From NCBI GenBank assembly GCA_008711295.1, contig VUYV01000101.1, positions 939,213 through 1,003,212 of the forward strand: a stretch of 64,000 nt of DNA. The letters are read 5' to 3'. The notes under the pieces are model-generated. The model ran no database searches. It worked only from the letters and a program-made list of their open reading frames with translations, and was not told where the DNA came from. The number at the start of each line of letters is the position of its first letter. Position 1 is the stretch's first letter. Positions 1-10,470 of this stretch are shown in pieces. A program made the position numbers and the translations under genes. The DNA is from Anarhynchus alexandrinus. Its lineage: Eukaryota > Chordata > Aves > Charadriiformes > Charadriidae.

Positions 1-2300
1 ACCAAGGAAATACAAGAGCATCAGTATAGTCTTGCTTTGCTCATTCAGTGGGTAGTCCTACTGGAAACTTTGTAAATAATGTGAACAGGATGTGATCCGA
101 AATTTAGCACTTTCCATTTTTTAATTAGAGTGTTTCTAAAGCACTGTATATGGCTTTGCACTTTTGCAGGCATCTCAACCATTTATTTGGCTTGATAGAA
201 AATATTCCTATAGATACATTTGTTTTTTCTTAACTGAAAGATGGCTTAGAAAAATTCAAACAGATAAACACGATTTGTGGATCAATAAAAGACTGGACTC
301 TTCTGTCATATCACTGCTTGCCTGGCTGTTTTCAAAAGCAGTTTTTAAATACCTTGAGTCAGTTTAGAGCAAAGCAATTTATACTTTGCCCATGTGATAC
401 ATGATTCCTTACATGGGCTGGAGTGCCATTAGTCTCTGGTGAAATTGAACAACTGTGTAACATTTTTCCTTCATTTTTTTCCAATTATATTATCATTTCA
501 GTAATCTCTGTTTTTTCCTGAAAATACTTGCTCCAAATGAAGTATTGTAGTAATTTGTAGTTTGCTTCCAACTTGGAAAATATTGTTTTAGTTGGGGGGA
601 TGAGGGGAGAATTAAATATCTTCAAACCTTGCTCCCCTGAAATAAATTAACCCTAGGTTCTATATTTGTTCTTACGAGGACGGATGTATTCTGAAAAAGC
701 TAAAGCAAGTAACTGTAATAAAAGGGAAAAAAACCCTGTTTTTAAATCATCTTTACAATCACCAGCATAATGCTGAGACACTATGAAACAACTGGTATTT
801 TCAGGCCAGCATTGATTGCTGATGTAAAAAACATGCCCCACACAGAACTGGTGAATTAGTCTTTGAGAGCATCACTTTTCTGATGTTAGTGGTCTCTTAA
901 GGGTTTTGCTGATTTCTGCTCTGAGCACCTAGAACTTAAAGTAGCCTAGTTTTGAGAATGGCAAAGCCTTCTTTCAAGGGGACAAACTTTGATATCTCTA
1001 AAGGGAAGGTATGCAGGCCCTGAGCCCTTCGTTGATTTCAAGGGTATCGCACCATAGGGCACTAAATATGAAGTATTTTTACTGTTGAACTGAAGTGGGT
1101 GATCACTGGTGCTAGGATTCCTGTTAGGGAAAAGGTGTACAGTTAGGCTGCAGCTGCCTGCAGGACAGGAACTCGTGCTGTGAGCCAGGGCGGGAGTGGG
1201 TCCTGACTGGAATCCTTCGCCTTCTGTGGATCGGCGGCTCAGTGCTTTCCTTGTTAAAAGGGGAACGTTGCTCAGTGTCTGCTGAGAGGGGAACATGATT
1301 CTCTTCAAGCCTTAACAGTGGCTGAAACACACAGTACTGTAAGATGCACTGCCAGCATATTTGGTATTTTAAGATAAATATAGTTTTTCCTTAGAGTCAA
1401 ATTCTAGTATTGAAATATTAAGTCTTACTGTAACCAGTTTACTCTTGCATTGTTTTGGAAACTGAATCCTAGTGCTCATGTTTCATACTGAACATTCTGC
1501 TTTGGAAAGTTGTCATCTTCATTTCCCAGAAGGTATTGTTTGTGACAGTCAGTTTATACTCCTGCCTTGTGGACTTTACAGCTGCAGGCATTGCCATGAG
1601 CCCACCCTTGTAGCCAAACTAAACTTGTACTTTCCTTCCATGTTCATCGACCTGCCATGCGTAGTGGTGGATGTAATAATATCCACTGGACTTCTAGAGA
1701 TTGGGTTTAAAAACTTGCTGCTATATTTGGAAACCTGATATGGGTCATGTTAATTGTGCCTTTCATCACTGTTTCTTCTGTGTGCCAGAGTTGTTCATGT
1801 ATATTTGAAGTAGTCATTAAAATAAACCTGTTCAAGTTCTTTCATAAAAGGAAGGGACAGTTCTGTATCTAAAGCCAGTTGTTGCTTTACCATTGCAACA
1901 GAAGATCCCTACTTTCACACAGTCCGAAGGCAAGGTATTCCAGTATTATTCTTAAATAAAACTGCTTTTCAGTGTCACTTAAAACCCTCATGATTTAGAG
2001 CTTATGCCAGTATGTGCAAAATATCTGCAGTAAGAGTTATGCTAAATAGACTTGTTGCAGTTAAATTTAAGCTACAGAGATGGTCAAGTAACTTGTTTTT
2101 AGGAATGTACTGCAAACGTATTTGAACAAAATTGCTAACATGTTTACTGTTGTAAATATTTTAATAAAAAAGGACACTTCAAACTTTTTTACACAGTTAT
2201 CTACAATAAAGAGAAATTTACAACCATTTACAAAATGTTCTTAACTTTTTCTTTACTGCCAAGACAGTTAAGATAAAAACAAAATAAACATTACATACAT
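1..2300 (+). other. AT-rich segment, probable 3' UTR or 3' flank of a plus-strand gene (MGAT4A expected)
   Basis: No coding exon is recognisable. The segment is AT-rich and carries several plus-strand poly(A) signals: AATAAA at 1821-1826, 1955-1960, 2163-2168 and 2205-2210, with an overlapping ATTAAA near 1816. This pattern suits a long 3' UTR ending close to the 3' end of UNC50 on the other strand. In mammals, from memory, MGAT4A lies next to UNC50 in convergent orientation, so its 3' UTR is the natural candidate. That name is inference from synteny only; nothing in these bases identifies the protein. It could equally be plain intergenic DNA. Confidence 0.33.
2160..2168. terminator. Overlapping poly(A) signals on opposite strands
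   Basis: The bases TTTTAATAAA contain AATAAA on the plus strand (2163-2168) and ATTAAA on the minus strand (2160-2165). The minus-strand signal lies about 150 nt past the UNC50 stop and is the best visible candidate for its 3' end. The plus-strand signal could serve the left-hand neighbour. Whether either is used is inference. Confidence 0.4.
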
Positions 2301-2312
2301 GAAGTCCTGGTT

Positions 2313-2449
2313 TTATTTCACTCTGTATTTATAAAAGGAACAAAGCATCTTGGTGAAGTTCCATCCACATGCTAAGGAGATCAAATAGAGCATGATGAGA
2401 AGTGCGAAGGGATACAAAAGAATAGCTGTGTTCTTCAAAAAGGGCAATG
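2313..2449 (-). CDS. UNC50: UNC50 last coding exon and stop
   Basis: The acceptor AG is read at 2450-2451. The exon encodes [20 protein letters not shown] and ends FYKYRVK, with the stop codon at 2313-2315. An AATAAA on the minus strand overlaps the stop, but a functional signal is more likely further downstream, for example the minus-strand ATTAAA at 2160-2165. Confidence 0.95.
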
Positions 2450-5400
2450 CTGAAACAGAAGCAACAATGAAGCAAGTAAAAAGTAGTGCTTTTTCAAAAA
2501 AGGTGCTTCATGGAGAATGGCCTCAAGGGAAAGACAGCAAAAAAATACAGTATGGCTCTGCCAGCCTTGTGAGAAGGGCAAGTTTGGCATCTCTGCACTA
2601 CTACTCCTACCATTATCACAGATGAAAGAGTACTTGAGTTAATTGGTATAGGCAATGCCCTGGGAAACTGTTTTGCCTAAAGCTATGGTCTTAAATTCGC
2701 TACGGAATTTTTATTCAATGCAAACAATTTGAAGTAGATTTACAGAGGAACAAGAAAAACAACTTGTGGTGCTACAGGTCAAATACAAGAAGGGAAGTGG
2801 GTATGGTGAAGAACATTCTTTGGTTGAGATCTCCACCCAGCTGGAAAAATGGATTGGTAGATTTTTATCAAATTTCTTTTACCATGAAGAAAGAATTACT
2901 TCAACACCCAGCTAAGCCTCTGCTTTACAAATTTAAATACACTAAAATCAAATGAATAGACTGAAATCATGCTCTTGGTTTTTGGTCAAATAAATAGAAA
3001 AGAAGTTGCCATTACTTACCACTGTATCCTAGGAATGTCACATAGATGTAATAGCCGATTGCAATCAGCCATAATGTATTCCCAACAAAATACCCAATGA
3101 CAGAATCAGATATGATGACATCTGAAAGAGACAACTGCTCTCAGCTGTTTTGATAGAGCATGATTTTGAAGCAAAGAGCACAAAATATTCTACTTACAAT
3201 TGATGAAAAACAGCTGGATAAAATGCAAAATTACTAGAAGTGGATAGAAAGCATTCAGATGAACATCAAAGGCATATCCCCACTCCACATCATAGTCTCT
3301 GTTCTGCTGCTTCACCAAGTACTTATTGGAAATGAACCTACAGGAAAAGATATTGGAGAATGTTGTTAATGTGAATATATAAAGCTGACTGACAAAAACA
3401 TTGGTGTGAGATAGTAAACCATATGTGATCCTAACTCTCTACCCCGACAAAGTATCTGATAGAAAAGTACACAAGAATTACGCAGACCAGGCTATTGTTA
3501 AAACTATAATTACATTCCTTGCATTCACTGGGCAGCTGAAATACACTGCTGATAATCATAGCATGGTTTAGGTTGGAAGGGACCTTGAAGATCATCGAGT
3601 TCCAACCCCCCTGCCATAGGCAGGGACACCTCCCACTAGACCAGGTTGCTCAAAGCCCCCTCCAGCCTGGCCTTGAACACCTCAACAACTTCTCTGGGCA
3701 ACCTGTTCCAGTGCCTTACCACCCTCAAAGTGAAAAATTTCTTCCTAATGTTCAATCTAAACCTGCCCTCTTCCAGTTTGAAGCCATTCCCCCTCATCCT
3801 ATCACTACATGCCCTAGTAAAAAGTCCTTCCCCAGCTCTCCTGTAGGCCCCCTTTAGGTACTGAAAAGCCGCAATAAGGTCTCCCCAGAGCCTTCTCTTC
3901 TCCAGGCTGAACAGCCCCAAGTCTTTCAGCCTCTCCTCATAGGAGAGGTGCTCCAGCCCTCAGATCATCCTCATGGCTCTCCTCTGGACACGCTCCAAAT
4001 AATACAGAAATTTAACTTTTTTCCTTAAATAGATTAGTGCTACAATTTATCAATGCAGTTACAAATTCCCAGGCAGTGTGCCACTTTTGTTTGTACACAC
4101 AGGGAGAAGACTTCAGAAAAGTGCTTGTACATGCTCAGTACACCTCACACAGAGATGGTTTATTTCAGCCCTACAGAAACATCACACTGCAAGGACAGGA
4201 GGGCAGGCTACCACTCTTAAGATTCATCTCATTAAAAAGAAGCACTAACAGAATGCATGCTGCTTGGGGTTACAGACCACAGAACGAGCCTTGAGACTTT
4301 GTTTTCTTCAGCTGAAGTTCTGCTGACATCAGAAGATTTACCCCATTCAGAAAAGGAACAAGAAGTCAATACATGCTTAGAAATAAGAAGGTTAAGAGAC
4401 CAGAGCTTTCATGGTAGCTTCCTCTGACATACTCTTTGTGCCAAGGGCAACGTCAGAAAAAGGCAGAGCCTGGGTGCAAGGTGAAGCGAGGCAAGAAGGG
4501 GTTTAGACTCATTAGGAATGCTGGGGGGCTTTTGAAAGAACGGTGAGCCTGCACTGGAAGAAGGGACTTGAACCAAACTGGAGCCAAGCGACTGGTATTT
4601 AGGCCTGCAGGAAGCTGACTACAGGACAGAGGAAAACCAGCAGATGCTAAAGTCTTTCTGGTTCAGGAGACTGTATCCAGAGTCACAAATTGCTGGAAGA
4701 TGCGGGGAAGCATTAGTATGTGCTCTTCCCCAAGCAATTCATGGGTTGCTGTGCCAGAGAGAAGTAGATCAGATGGACCTTTCATCTACCAGCTACAGTT
4801 CTTCTATGTGCCTCATCCTGAATTTTGCAATTGCAAGCGGGAGTTCCCAAGGTCACTGTTTGAAAGGAATCTCTCTCTTTTCTGAACAGCATCAGTTTAA
4901 GATGTCAGCTCCATTACTAAGAACTCTTTTAAGTGCCCTTGCTTCCTTAAGTTCTAAATAAAATAAAAATTCTTCCTTTGGTGCCTTCCCTTTGCCACAG
5001 TGCAGAAACAATGACTCCCCGTTGTTTCGTGGTTCCCTTGCTGGTGCAGGACACATCTCTAATGTGCTGAGGCCTGGGTTATAAACTGACTCACTACTGC
5101 CTCTCCCCTTCTGTAAGTCGCTGGACATTGCAGGATAAAACTGGCAGTGACTATCACCAAAGCAACAAAGTCAATATGCATGAAATAGAACAGCCATTGC
5201 TTGTAGTGGAAATGGCTGAAATCTTCAGCAAGAAGCATGGGCCAATTGTATATTGCTCTACCTAAACATAATCATCCTCAGGCTTACTTTACTTAAGCTG
5301 TTCTACCAAAATGCGAATGAAGAATTTTTGCATGCGAATGAAGAATCTTCTGCAGGAAACAGTAAAGAAAATGCAAAGTAATATTTCAAAACCATTACTA

Positions 5401-6851
5401 CAATAGCACAAAACCTATCGTCAATATATACTTTATAATTTTGCTCCAAACAGAGAACCAAGCATCTTACAAACAGCAGAGGCCTATCCATGTCCGAACA
5501 GCAATACTGAGCTCAGTTTCAGGCATCACTACTTACCACATAAGAGTTGCAATCAGGAGACCAACACCCACGCAGTCTATGAATACAACCCAAAGTAGCA
5601 GCTTTATTGTTTCAAAAAACCCCATGTCCAGCACAAATCCAAATCCTACAGTAGACACTGAAAAAAGAAAAAGATTAGTAAAGTCAGCTGTGGAAAAGAA
5701 AGCATGAGATCTTAAACCAATATGTTTTGTTGAGTATACCGTTACAAAATCTCCAGTTTCCTTATTATTTTTGTCCCCGAGACTTTCAGTCCAACAGCTC
5801 TTTTTTTTCTTCCACCAAATATTAGGTATAATGCAATTTATTCATAATATAATCTCTTTCACAGATCAGAGAACACATCTGTACTTGGACTTAACCATGT
5901 AACAGCAAATTGTATTGCTCTGCCCAAACTATTTTTTAAAAATTTGCACAATGCTACAATAGAATATTGTTTTATAAAAGCTCTGTGTTAACCCAAACCA
6001 CGCATGTGGTAATACATACTTTTATTTCAGAGTTAACAGTTTTGATATTACTAACAGCAATGTGCTACATAACAGAAGACTAAGATAATGCTTCTTATTG
6101 CATTTCCAATTCAATCTAAAAATTATATGAGACACTTTGTTTATACCTTAATTCTGCAATATACAGAATTTCACTAGGGCCTTTATTGTAAAAACAGTAT
6201 TTTATGCATAATGTTCAGATAAACCAAATGTTCAGTATTTTTTAATGAAATCATTACTGCATGGCATGGGGTTTATTACTGTCTGTAAAGTTACAGGGAA
6301 CTACATAGCCTGAAATGCAATAGAAAATGACTTGCAATAGAGAAATTAATTCAGGACTATTCTGGTATTAGTTACGCCTCCTCTGTTTTCTAATTCCCAC
6401 CTTAACTTACAAAAGGTTAGGCCATTTTCCTGTATTGTACTTTGATTAAAAGATAATCCATATGGATTGGTCCTTTTTTTTTTTTGGGTGCATGTGATTA
6501 GAAGGGCCACGAATGTTCATCCCTAAGCTTTCCCTCCCTCTCTTTTATGCTGCCTATTCCCCCGCACTCACCGCAGAGCCAGATACTGAGAAGTACTAAG
6601 AAAGCGGGATCATCTCTCGCCCATTGGTCCTTTGTCTGTTTTCTGTAGTGAAAGTTCCTATAAACCCTCTGTGGTGAAGTGAACAGGTAAAGCATCTGCC
6701 AAAGAGCAAACTCAAAGTCCATCTGTCGGAAGTGGAAGAGCCTCCGCAGGTACTTGTAGCGTTTTGCCCCAGCCGTATGCCTCGCAGCATCTCTGGGGCT
6801 CAGCGCCCCGTTGCCCTGGCTCCGAGAATTAACCGAAGTGGTTGGCAGCAT
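2313..6851 (-). CDS. UNC50: UNC50, five coding exons, 259 residues
   Basis: Minus-strand gene for UNC50, a conserved multi-pass membrane protein of the Golgi and inner nuclear membrane, linked in worms and mammals to trafficking of nicotinic receptors and reported to bind RNA. Coding exons in transcription order are 6851-6572, 5657-5537, 3337-3198, 3121-3020 and 2449-2313, each with GT donor and AG acceptor. They total exactly 780 nt, i.e. 259 residues plus stop, the same length I recall for the human protein. Diagnostic segments are [19 protein letters not shown] and [20 protein letters not shown] in exon 1, [19 protein letters not shown] in exon 3, GYFVGNTLW in exon 4 and a C-terminus ending FYKYRVK. 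The hydrophobic runs between these correspond to the family's roughly five membrane segments. The start at 6849-6851 gives the conserved MLP N-terminus and lies 4 nt inside an apparent splice acceptor, so exon 1 of the mRNA is probably non-coding. The gene is intact and shares a divergent promoter with COA5. Confidence 0.97.
2450..3019 (-). other. UNC50 intron before the last exon
   Basis: 570 nt of AT-rich intron between the last two coding exons. No repeat or RNA gene is recognisable in it. Confidence 0.8.
3020..3121 (-). CDS. UNC50: UNC50 coding exon 4
   Basis: The acceptor AG is read at 3122-3123 and the donor GTAAGT at 3014-3019 on the minus strand. It encodes [20 protein letters not shown] and [12 protein letters not shown], matching the conserved penultimate membrane segment of the family. 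Confidence 0.95.
3198..3337 (-). CDS. UNC50: UNC50 coding exon 3
   Basis: The acceptor AG is read at 3338-3339 and the donor GTAAGT at 3192-3197 on the minus strand. It encodes [20 protein letters not shown] followed by [19 protein letters not shown] and the beginning of the next membrane segment ending FFIN. The intron to exon 4 is only 76 nt. Confidence 0.95.
3554..3998 (-). mobile_element. CR1 LINE, 5'-truncated 3' fragment inside UNC50 intron
   Basis: A CR1 retrotransposon copy lies antisense to the window and therefore in the same orientation as UNC50. Its 3' end is at the left with the AATCATA-type terminal repeat, followed by the hallmark GGTTGGAAGGGACCTTGAAG block. On the minus strand a decayed frame (about 3636-3920) encodes the CR1 ORF2 C-terminus: [20 protein letters not shown], then [20 protein letters not shown]. 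Compared with the copy at 24.6 kb it lacks about 25 nt around 3680, so the C-terminal frame is missing several residues. The copy stops at about 3998, a typical 5' truncation. Confidence 0.93.
5311..5346. repeat. 15-bp direct repeat
   Basis: The 15-mer ATGCGAATGAAGAAT occurs at 5311-5325 and again exactly at 5332-5346, a period of 21 nt, inside the UNC50 intron. It looks like a small local tandem duplication. Confidence 0.7.
5537..5657 (-). CDS. UNC50: UNC50 coding exon 2
   Basis: The acceptor AG is read at 5658-5659 and the donor GTAAGT at 5531-5536 on the minus strand. The exon encodes [19 protein letters not shown], then a membrane segment running through [18 protein letters not shown]. 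The codon for the next W is split across the intron. Confidence 0.95.
5658..6571 (-). other. UNC50 first coding intron
   Basis: 914 nt of AT-rich intron with a poly-T run near 6474-6485. No repeat family or gene is recognised. Confidence 0.85.
6572..6851 (-). CDS. UNC50: UNC50 coding exon 1
   Basis: The start codon is at 6849-6851. The donor GTGAGT lies at 6566-6571 on the minus strand, immediately after the codons for WLC. The exon encodes the cytosolic N-terminus and the start of the first membrane segment (LVLLSIWLC). A polypyrimidine tract and AG at 6856-6857 just upstream of the ATG mark this as the second exon of the transcript. Confidence 0.95.
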
Positions 6852-7441
6852 TTTGCTAAAGAAGGAATTTCAAAAGATGCGTTTGGTTTTGCACATAACA
6901 CAGACGAAAAATAAAATCACGCGACACAGGCCACATCTGCAACACTGAAGTTATAAAAAAAACCCTGTGCACAAGTACAAACCGTGACACCCTCACAGGC
7001 GAGTCTGCCACGGCCTGGCAGTCACTTCGCTCACTGCTGAGGCGGCGGGAAGCGGGAAACTCGGAGCAGGCGACCCTGCTGCCATTACTGCCTGTCAGGC
7101 AGCCCCGGGCCCGCGGCCCCATCTCCTCAGCCCGGCGGGGCTCTCTCCCGGCACCACCCCGCCTTCTCCCCATCCCAAAAGGCGACTCTGGGCGTTAACG
7201 GCCGACGGGCTCCGCGGGAGGCGAAAGGCCGGAGCGCGCAGCCGGGGGCAGGGGAGGGATTATCGGTCTCCCCGCTCGTCGTTCAGCCCGGCGCCGCCCG
7301 AAGCGACCCCCAGCGCCGCCGTCGCCCCCCACCCCACAAACAGCCCCCACCCTCTCAGCGGGAAGCGCCGAACCCCCTCCTTCCTATCCCCCCCCCGCCC
7401 CAACGGTCACTCCCCACCAACGGCCGGGCTCGCGCCCTCAC

Positions 7442-7560
7442 CAGCTCCCCCGGCCCGCGGCGCTACCGCCAACTCGCCCGCCGCCGCCGCCGCTACCCGC
7501 TGCCTTCCGGCAACGTCCGCGGCGCAGGCGCTCCGGTTTCCTTCCCGGAACTGCCCCCAC
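7442..7560 (-). other. UNC50: Probable non-coding first exon of UNC50
   Basis: On the minus strand GAGCTG is followed by the donor GTGAGG (7436-7441), facing the apparent acceptor just before the UNC50 start codon. This suggests a non-coding exon with its donor edge at 7442. The 5' limit is not visible in sequence, so the right edge given is only approximate. Confidence 0.5.
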
Positions 7561-7611
7561 CCTTCCTCCCCTCCGCCCCCCGCCGGAAGCGGCGGCGGGG
7601 CTCGGGTTGCT

Positions 7612-7665
7612 AAGATGGCGGCGGCCGTGGGTAGTGGTGCCTGGGTAGGCCGTAGCGAGGCGTAG
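7612..7665 (+). promoter_or_regulatory. YY1-like site overlapping a 16-codon upstream ORF
   Basis: AAGATGGCGGC at 7612-7622 matches the YY1 consensus often found just downstream of housekeeping start sites. Its ATG (7615) opens a frame that ends in TAG at 7663-7665, before the COA5 start at 7683 and in a different frame. If transcription starts upstream of 7615 this is an upstream ORF for COA5; otherwise it is only the factor-binding site. Confidence 0.5.
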
Positions 7666-7682
7666 AGTTCGGTCCCGCCGCC

Positions 7683-7784
7683 ATGCCCAAGTACTACGAG
7701 GATAAGGAGGAGGACGGGCGGGCCTGCGGGGGGGTGAGGGAGGACTTGCGGCAGTGCCTGTTGGAAAGCCCCTGCGTCCTGCAG
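7683..7784 (+). CDS. COA5: COA5 coding exon 1
   Basis: Encodes residues 1-34, ending LESPCVLQ, with the first CX9C pair. The start context GCCGCCATGC is strong. The exon ends CTGCAG followed by the donor GTGAGC at 7785. Confidence 0.96.
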
Positions 7785-10470
7785 GTGAGCGCTGCCGCCC
7801 TCCCGGGAGAGAGCCCGATGGCCCTCGGCCTGCTGCACTGTCGTCCTGTCCCCGTCCGTCCACCCCTCGGGTCAAACCTTGAGGGAAGCGCACCCCCAGG
7901 CCTGCTCCGTGGTCCCGGTGCAGGGGAAGCCGCTGACCGAGGCGGCTCCCACCGCACCCGCGGCCTATCCCGGCGTGGGGTTGTCTTCTGGCGGGGGCGG
8001 GCCGCTGCTCGAGCCGGGGGAGTGCGGGGGCGCGGAGTGCGGCTCTGTGCGGGGAGCGGCGGCCTCCCGCTGGCCTGAACCGGCCCTCGGGGAGAGAAGC
8101 TGGTGTTTCGTCCCTTTCCAGCCTGTCAATTGGTGTTTTAAGCAGTTTAAGGAATTGTAACTTCAGAAGAAAGCGCAAGTCGCCGTACAATGGCAAAATC
8201 CCGAGTAAACCGTCTCTGAAGTGTTTTGATGCCTCTTTGACAAGCTGCAGAAATCCAATAAGTTTTTAATGCTTTGTTTTTCATCTAACAGGAAAACAAA
8301 AGCCCTAAGCAATGCTTGAGGGAAGGACACTGTAGGAGTTTGCAAATGACGTTTTTTGCATGCAAAAGATCAATGGTAAGTGTGGTGTGCTTTCTGCTGG
8401 TGGCCTGGATGCTTTCTGTCCTTTTCCCTGTTTTCTAAAGAAAACCACTTTAATTCAATAAAACAGGTGTCATTAAGCAGAACAGGTCTTCCCTTTGAAT
8501 TCCATTTAAAATACAAATGTACATCATTCTCATAAAGAAAAAGTCGTAGAGTGTGAACAAGATGGAAAAAAGCATACTTGAATTAGGTTGAGCATATGAC
8601 ACATAAATGAGGTAGGTGTTTTTACTTTTTTTTTGGTAGAGCTTTGCTTTAAACAATACTAGTAGATCAAGTAGTTGTAGGATATTGACAAGCTAATTTT
8701 TGTCTGTCAACAAAGAACATTTAAGTGAAAAGGGTGTCCCATTGAAAGAGACTTCCACTGTTGAAGCAGGCTCTTGCATTCATCAGTTTTCTTGGAGGAC
8801 TTGAATTAATGATAAAGAACGGTTTTGGGTTTGGTTTTTTTTTTGTATAGTGAGCTATCAAATATGGTGGTGAGAAGCCAGTTGTAAAAATGTAGTTAGA
8901 TAAAGTTTCCCTAATTTTGATAGTTCTTTGTCTAGAAATGTCTTGCTTGAGTTTCCATAACACTTAAAAAAGTTTTTCTAAGCATGAGTAGTGCAGAGCT
9001 TGTTTCTGGTTTTAGTCAATGTGATACATAATGAGGAATATACAGCTGAAACTGTACTTAAATTTTTCTCCATTTTTGCTTAAGTCGTAGCAGCTTTTTG
9101 TAGCTCTCCTATACAAAGCGTATTAATCCATAAAGTGACAAATGGTGATTTCTGTGGACAGGAAAAAATGCTGTGTATTTAATGCTTGAAATACCTATTT
9201 GACGTTGCAGTAGCAATATATGTATCTCCAGATGATGGGCCTGTATTTCTATCTGTAGATCGTTAAGTTTCATGGAGGAAGAGGCCTGGCCTCTTGTATG
9301 ATTCTATTTAACTGCTCCAAATTCTAAGGCTGAAGAATGATGTTTTTCTTGTCCTGTTAACTCTGTAAATTTCAATAATCGTTCTCTGCCAAATTTGCTA
9401 CTTGGTATAATGGTGAGGCTAAAAGAGTATTTAAAAACAAGTTAGACACTAAATGCAGACATAATTTACAATACGCTAAAATCATTAGGGATTTTACCTA
9501 GATGCTGTTTTCTTTGTAAGGAAATACAATCTCTTATGAGAGGAACAAACTTCAGTACACTTCAGATATGAAAGTAGGAACAAGGTTTAAAGTGGAAGCT
9601 GCTTGGTTATTGGACAAGCTGTGCCATCTTGCAGTTTAGCTCTTCACAAATTCTGCAGTTCTGAACCCTGGAAGACGATTAGTTAATGGAGGTAAAAAAT
9701 ACCTCCTCAATCTAATATCTTAATATGGCTGAATTGCAATCTGTAACTGCCATCTTCAAGGCTGATTATCTAAATTCAGAAGAATTCTCCCAAGATCAGA
9801 GTGTGTTTTTCTGGTGCACTAAGAAGGAGCTTGCAATTTAGCTTCAGTAAGTGCTGCACCGTAGCCATTATTTTAGGTTTACTGCCATTTTTTGCCTTCC
9901 ATTAATTGCTTTTTTGTAACTGCCAAGAAGAAACTTGAAGATTTTACAAGCTCAATATTATGTCAATTTTTACTGGTATTTTTTTTAGACACTTGTTGTA
10001 TTTAAGTTATCCCTGTCCTCACTGACATTTGCAGGGACTCGCACTTCGACCCAATCTGCATTTTCCTCCTTCGGCTTGTCAGTTAAGTTTGGGAAAATAG
10101 ATCTAAGCAGATTTACGCTACCTTGTTTTCATGTGTTCTTTGCCATATCACTATGCTGTTCTGTCATTTGTGTTGTTACGCTGTTTATTTCAGAATGCAC
10201 AGGATGCTTATCACATAATTTTAATTTTGTGTGAGACTTAAGATAATACAATGTCTGTTTCTTTGGAAGAACAACTTCTTGTTGGTTACATCACTAATTT
10301 TCTTTAGAGTGACTTTTGCTTTATTCTGTGCTTTCTTTGGATGTTACAAAGTGCCAAGATAGCACAAGCACTCTAAAGTATTTCTTTTGCAAAATGTATG
10401 GTTTTAATGTGTTGACTTCAATTTTCAGTTGGATACCAGGGCAAGATTCCGAGGAAGAAAGGGATACTGA
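7683..10470 (+). CDS. COA5: COA5 (PET191-like) cytochrome c oxidase assembly factor, three exons, 75 residues
   Basis: Plus-strand gene for COA5 (formerly C2orf64), the homologue of yeast Pet191, a small mitochondrial intermembrane-space protein needed for assembly of respiratory complex IV. Coding exons are 7683-7784, 8292-8375 and 10429-10470, all with GT-AG borders, giving 75 residues; the human protein is 74 as I recall. The N-terminus MPKYYEDK and the C-terminus RARFRGRKGY are nearly invariant in the family. Cysteines fall at 15, 25, 31, 42, 48 and 58. C15-X9-C25 and C48-X9-C58 form the twin CX9C pattern used for oxidative import through the MIA40 pathway. There is no cleavable presequence, as expected. 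It shares its promoter with UNC50. A poly(A) signal lies at 10706-10711. Confidence 0.97.
7785..8291 (+). other. COA5 intron 1
   Basis: 507 nt, the first half still within the CpG island. The long frames read here are GC-rich artefacts without protein similarity. Confidence 0.85.
8292..8375 (+). CDS. COA5: COA5 coding exon 2
   Basis: The acceptor TCTAACAG ends at 8291 and the donor GTAAGT starts at 8376. It encodes residues 35-62, ENKSPKQCLREGHCRSLQMT to FFACKRSM, with the second CX9C pair. It is exactly 28 codons, so both introns are phase 0. Confidence 0.96.
8376..10428 (+). other. COA5 intron 2
   Basis: About 2.05 kb of AT-rich intron. I see no repeat, RNA gene or further exon in it. Confidence 0.85.
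10429..10470 (+). CDS. COA5: COA5 coding exon 3 and stop
   Basis: The acceptor ATTTTCAG ends at 10428. The exon encodes LDTRARFRGRKGY and a TGA stop at 10468-10470. The rest of the exon is 3' UTR. Confidence 0.95.
   Translation: MDTRARFRGRKGY

Larger units (their letters stand above)
3338..5536 (-). other. UNC50 large intron
   Basis: The 2.2 kb intron between coding exons 2 and 3. It holds a CR1 fragment at 3554-3998 and a short direct repeat at 5311-5346. Otherwise only weak, unrelated reading frames are seen. Confidence 0.85.
6980..8100. promoter_or_regulatory. CpG island / divergent promoter of UNC50 and COA5
   Basis: A sharply GC- and CpG-rich block in an otherwise AT-rich region. UNC50 reads left and COA5 reads right from it, with start codons only about 830 nt apart, and the non-coding UNC50 exon lies closer still. 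No TATA box is apparent. Sites visible in the core are three ETS-type CCGGAA cores (7503-7510 on the minus strand, 7545-7550 and 7583-7588), an NRF1-like GCGCAGGCGC at 7522-7531, and a YY1-type AAGATGGCGGC at 7612-7622. ETS, NRF1 and YY1 sites together are typical of bidirectional housekeeping and mitochondrial gene promoters. Confidence 0.88.

Noticed and set aside
1472..1738. 88-codon plus-strand frame in the left segment
   Set aside because: No resemblance to MGAT4A or any other family; isolated frame in AT-rich probable UTR.
7407..8196. Long overlapping frames on both strands through the first CpG island (up to 252 codons)
   Set aside because: They are Ala/Arg/Gly/Pro-rich, overlap each other and the proven COA5 exon 1, and match no known protein. 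High GC removes stop codons by chance.
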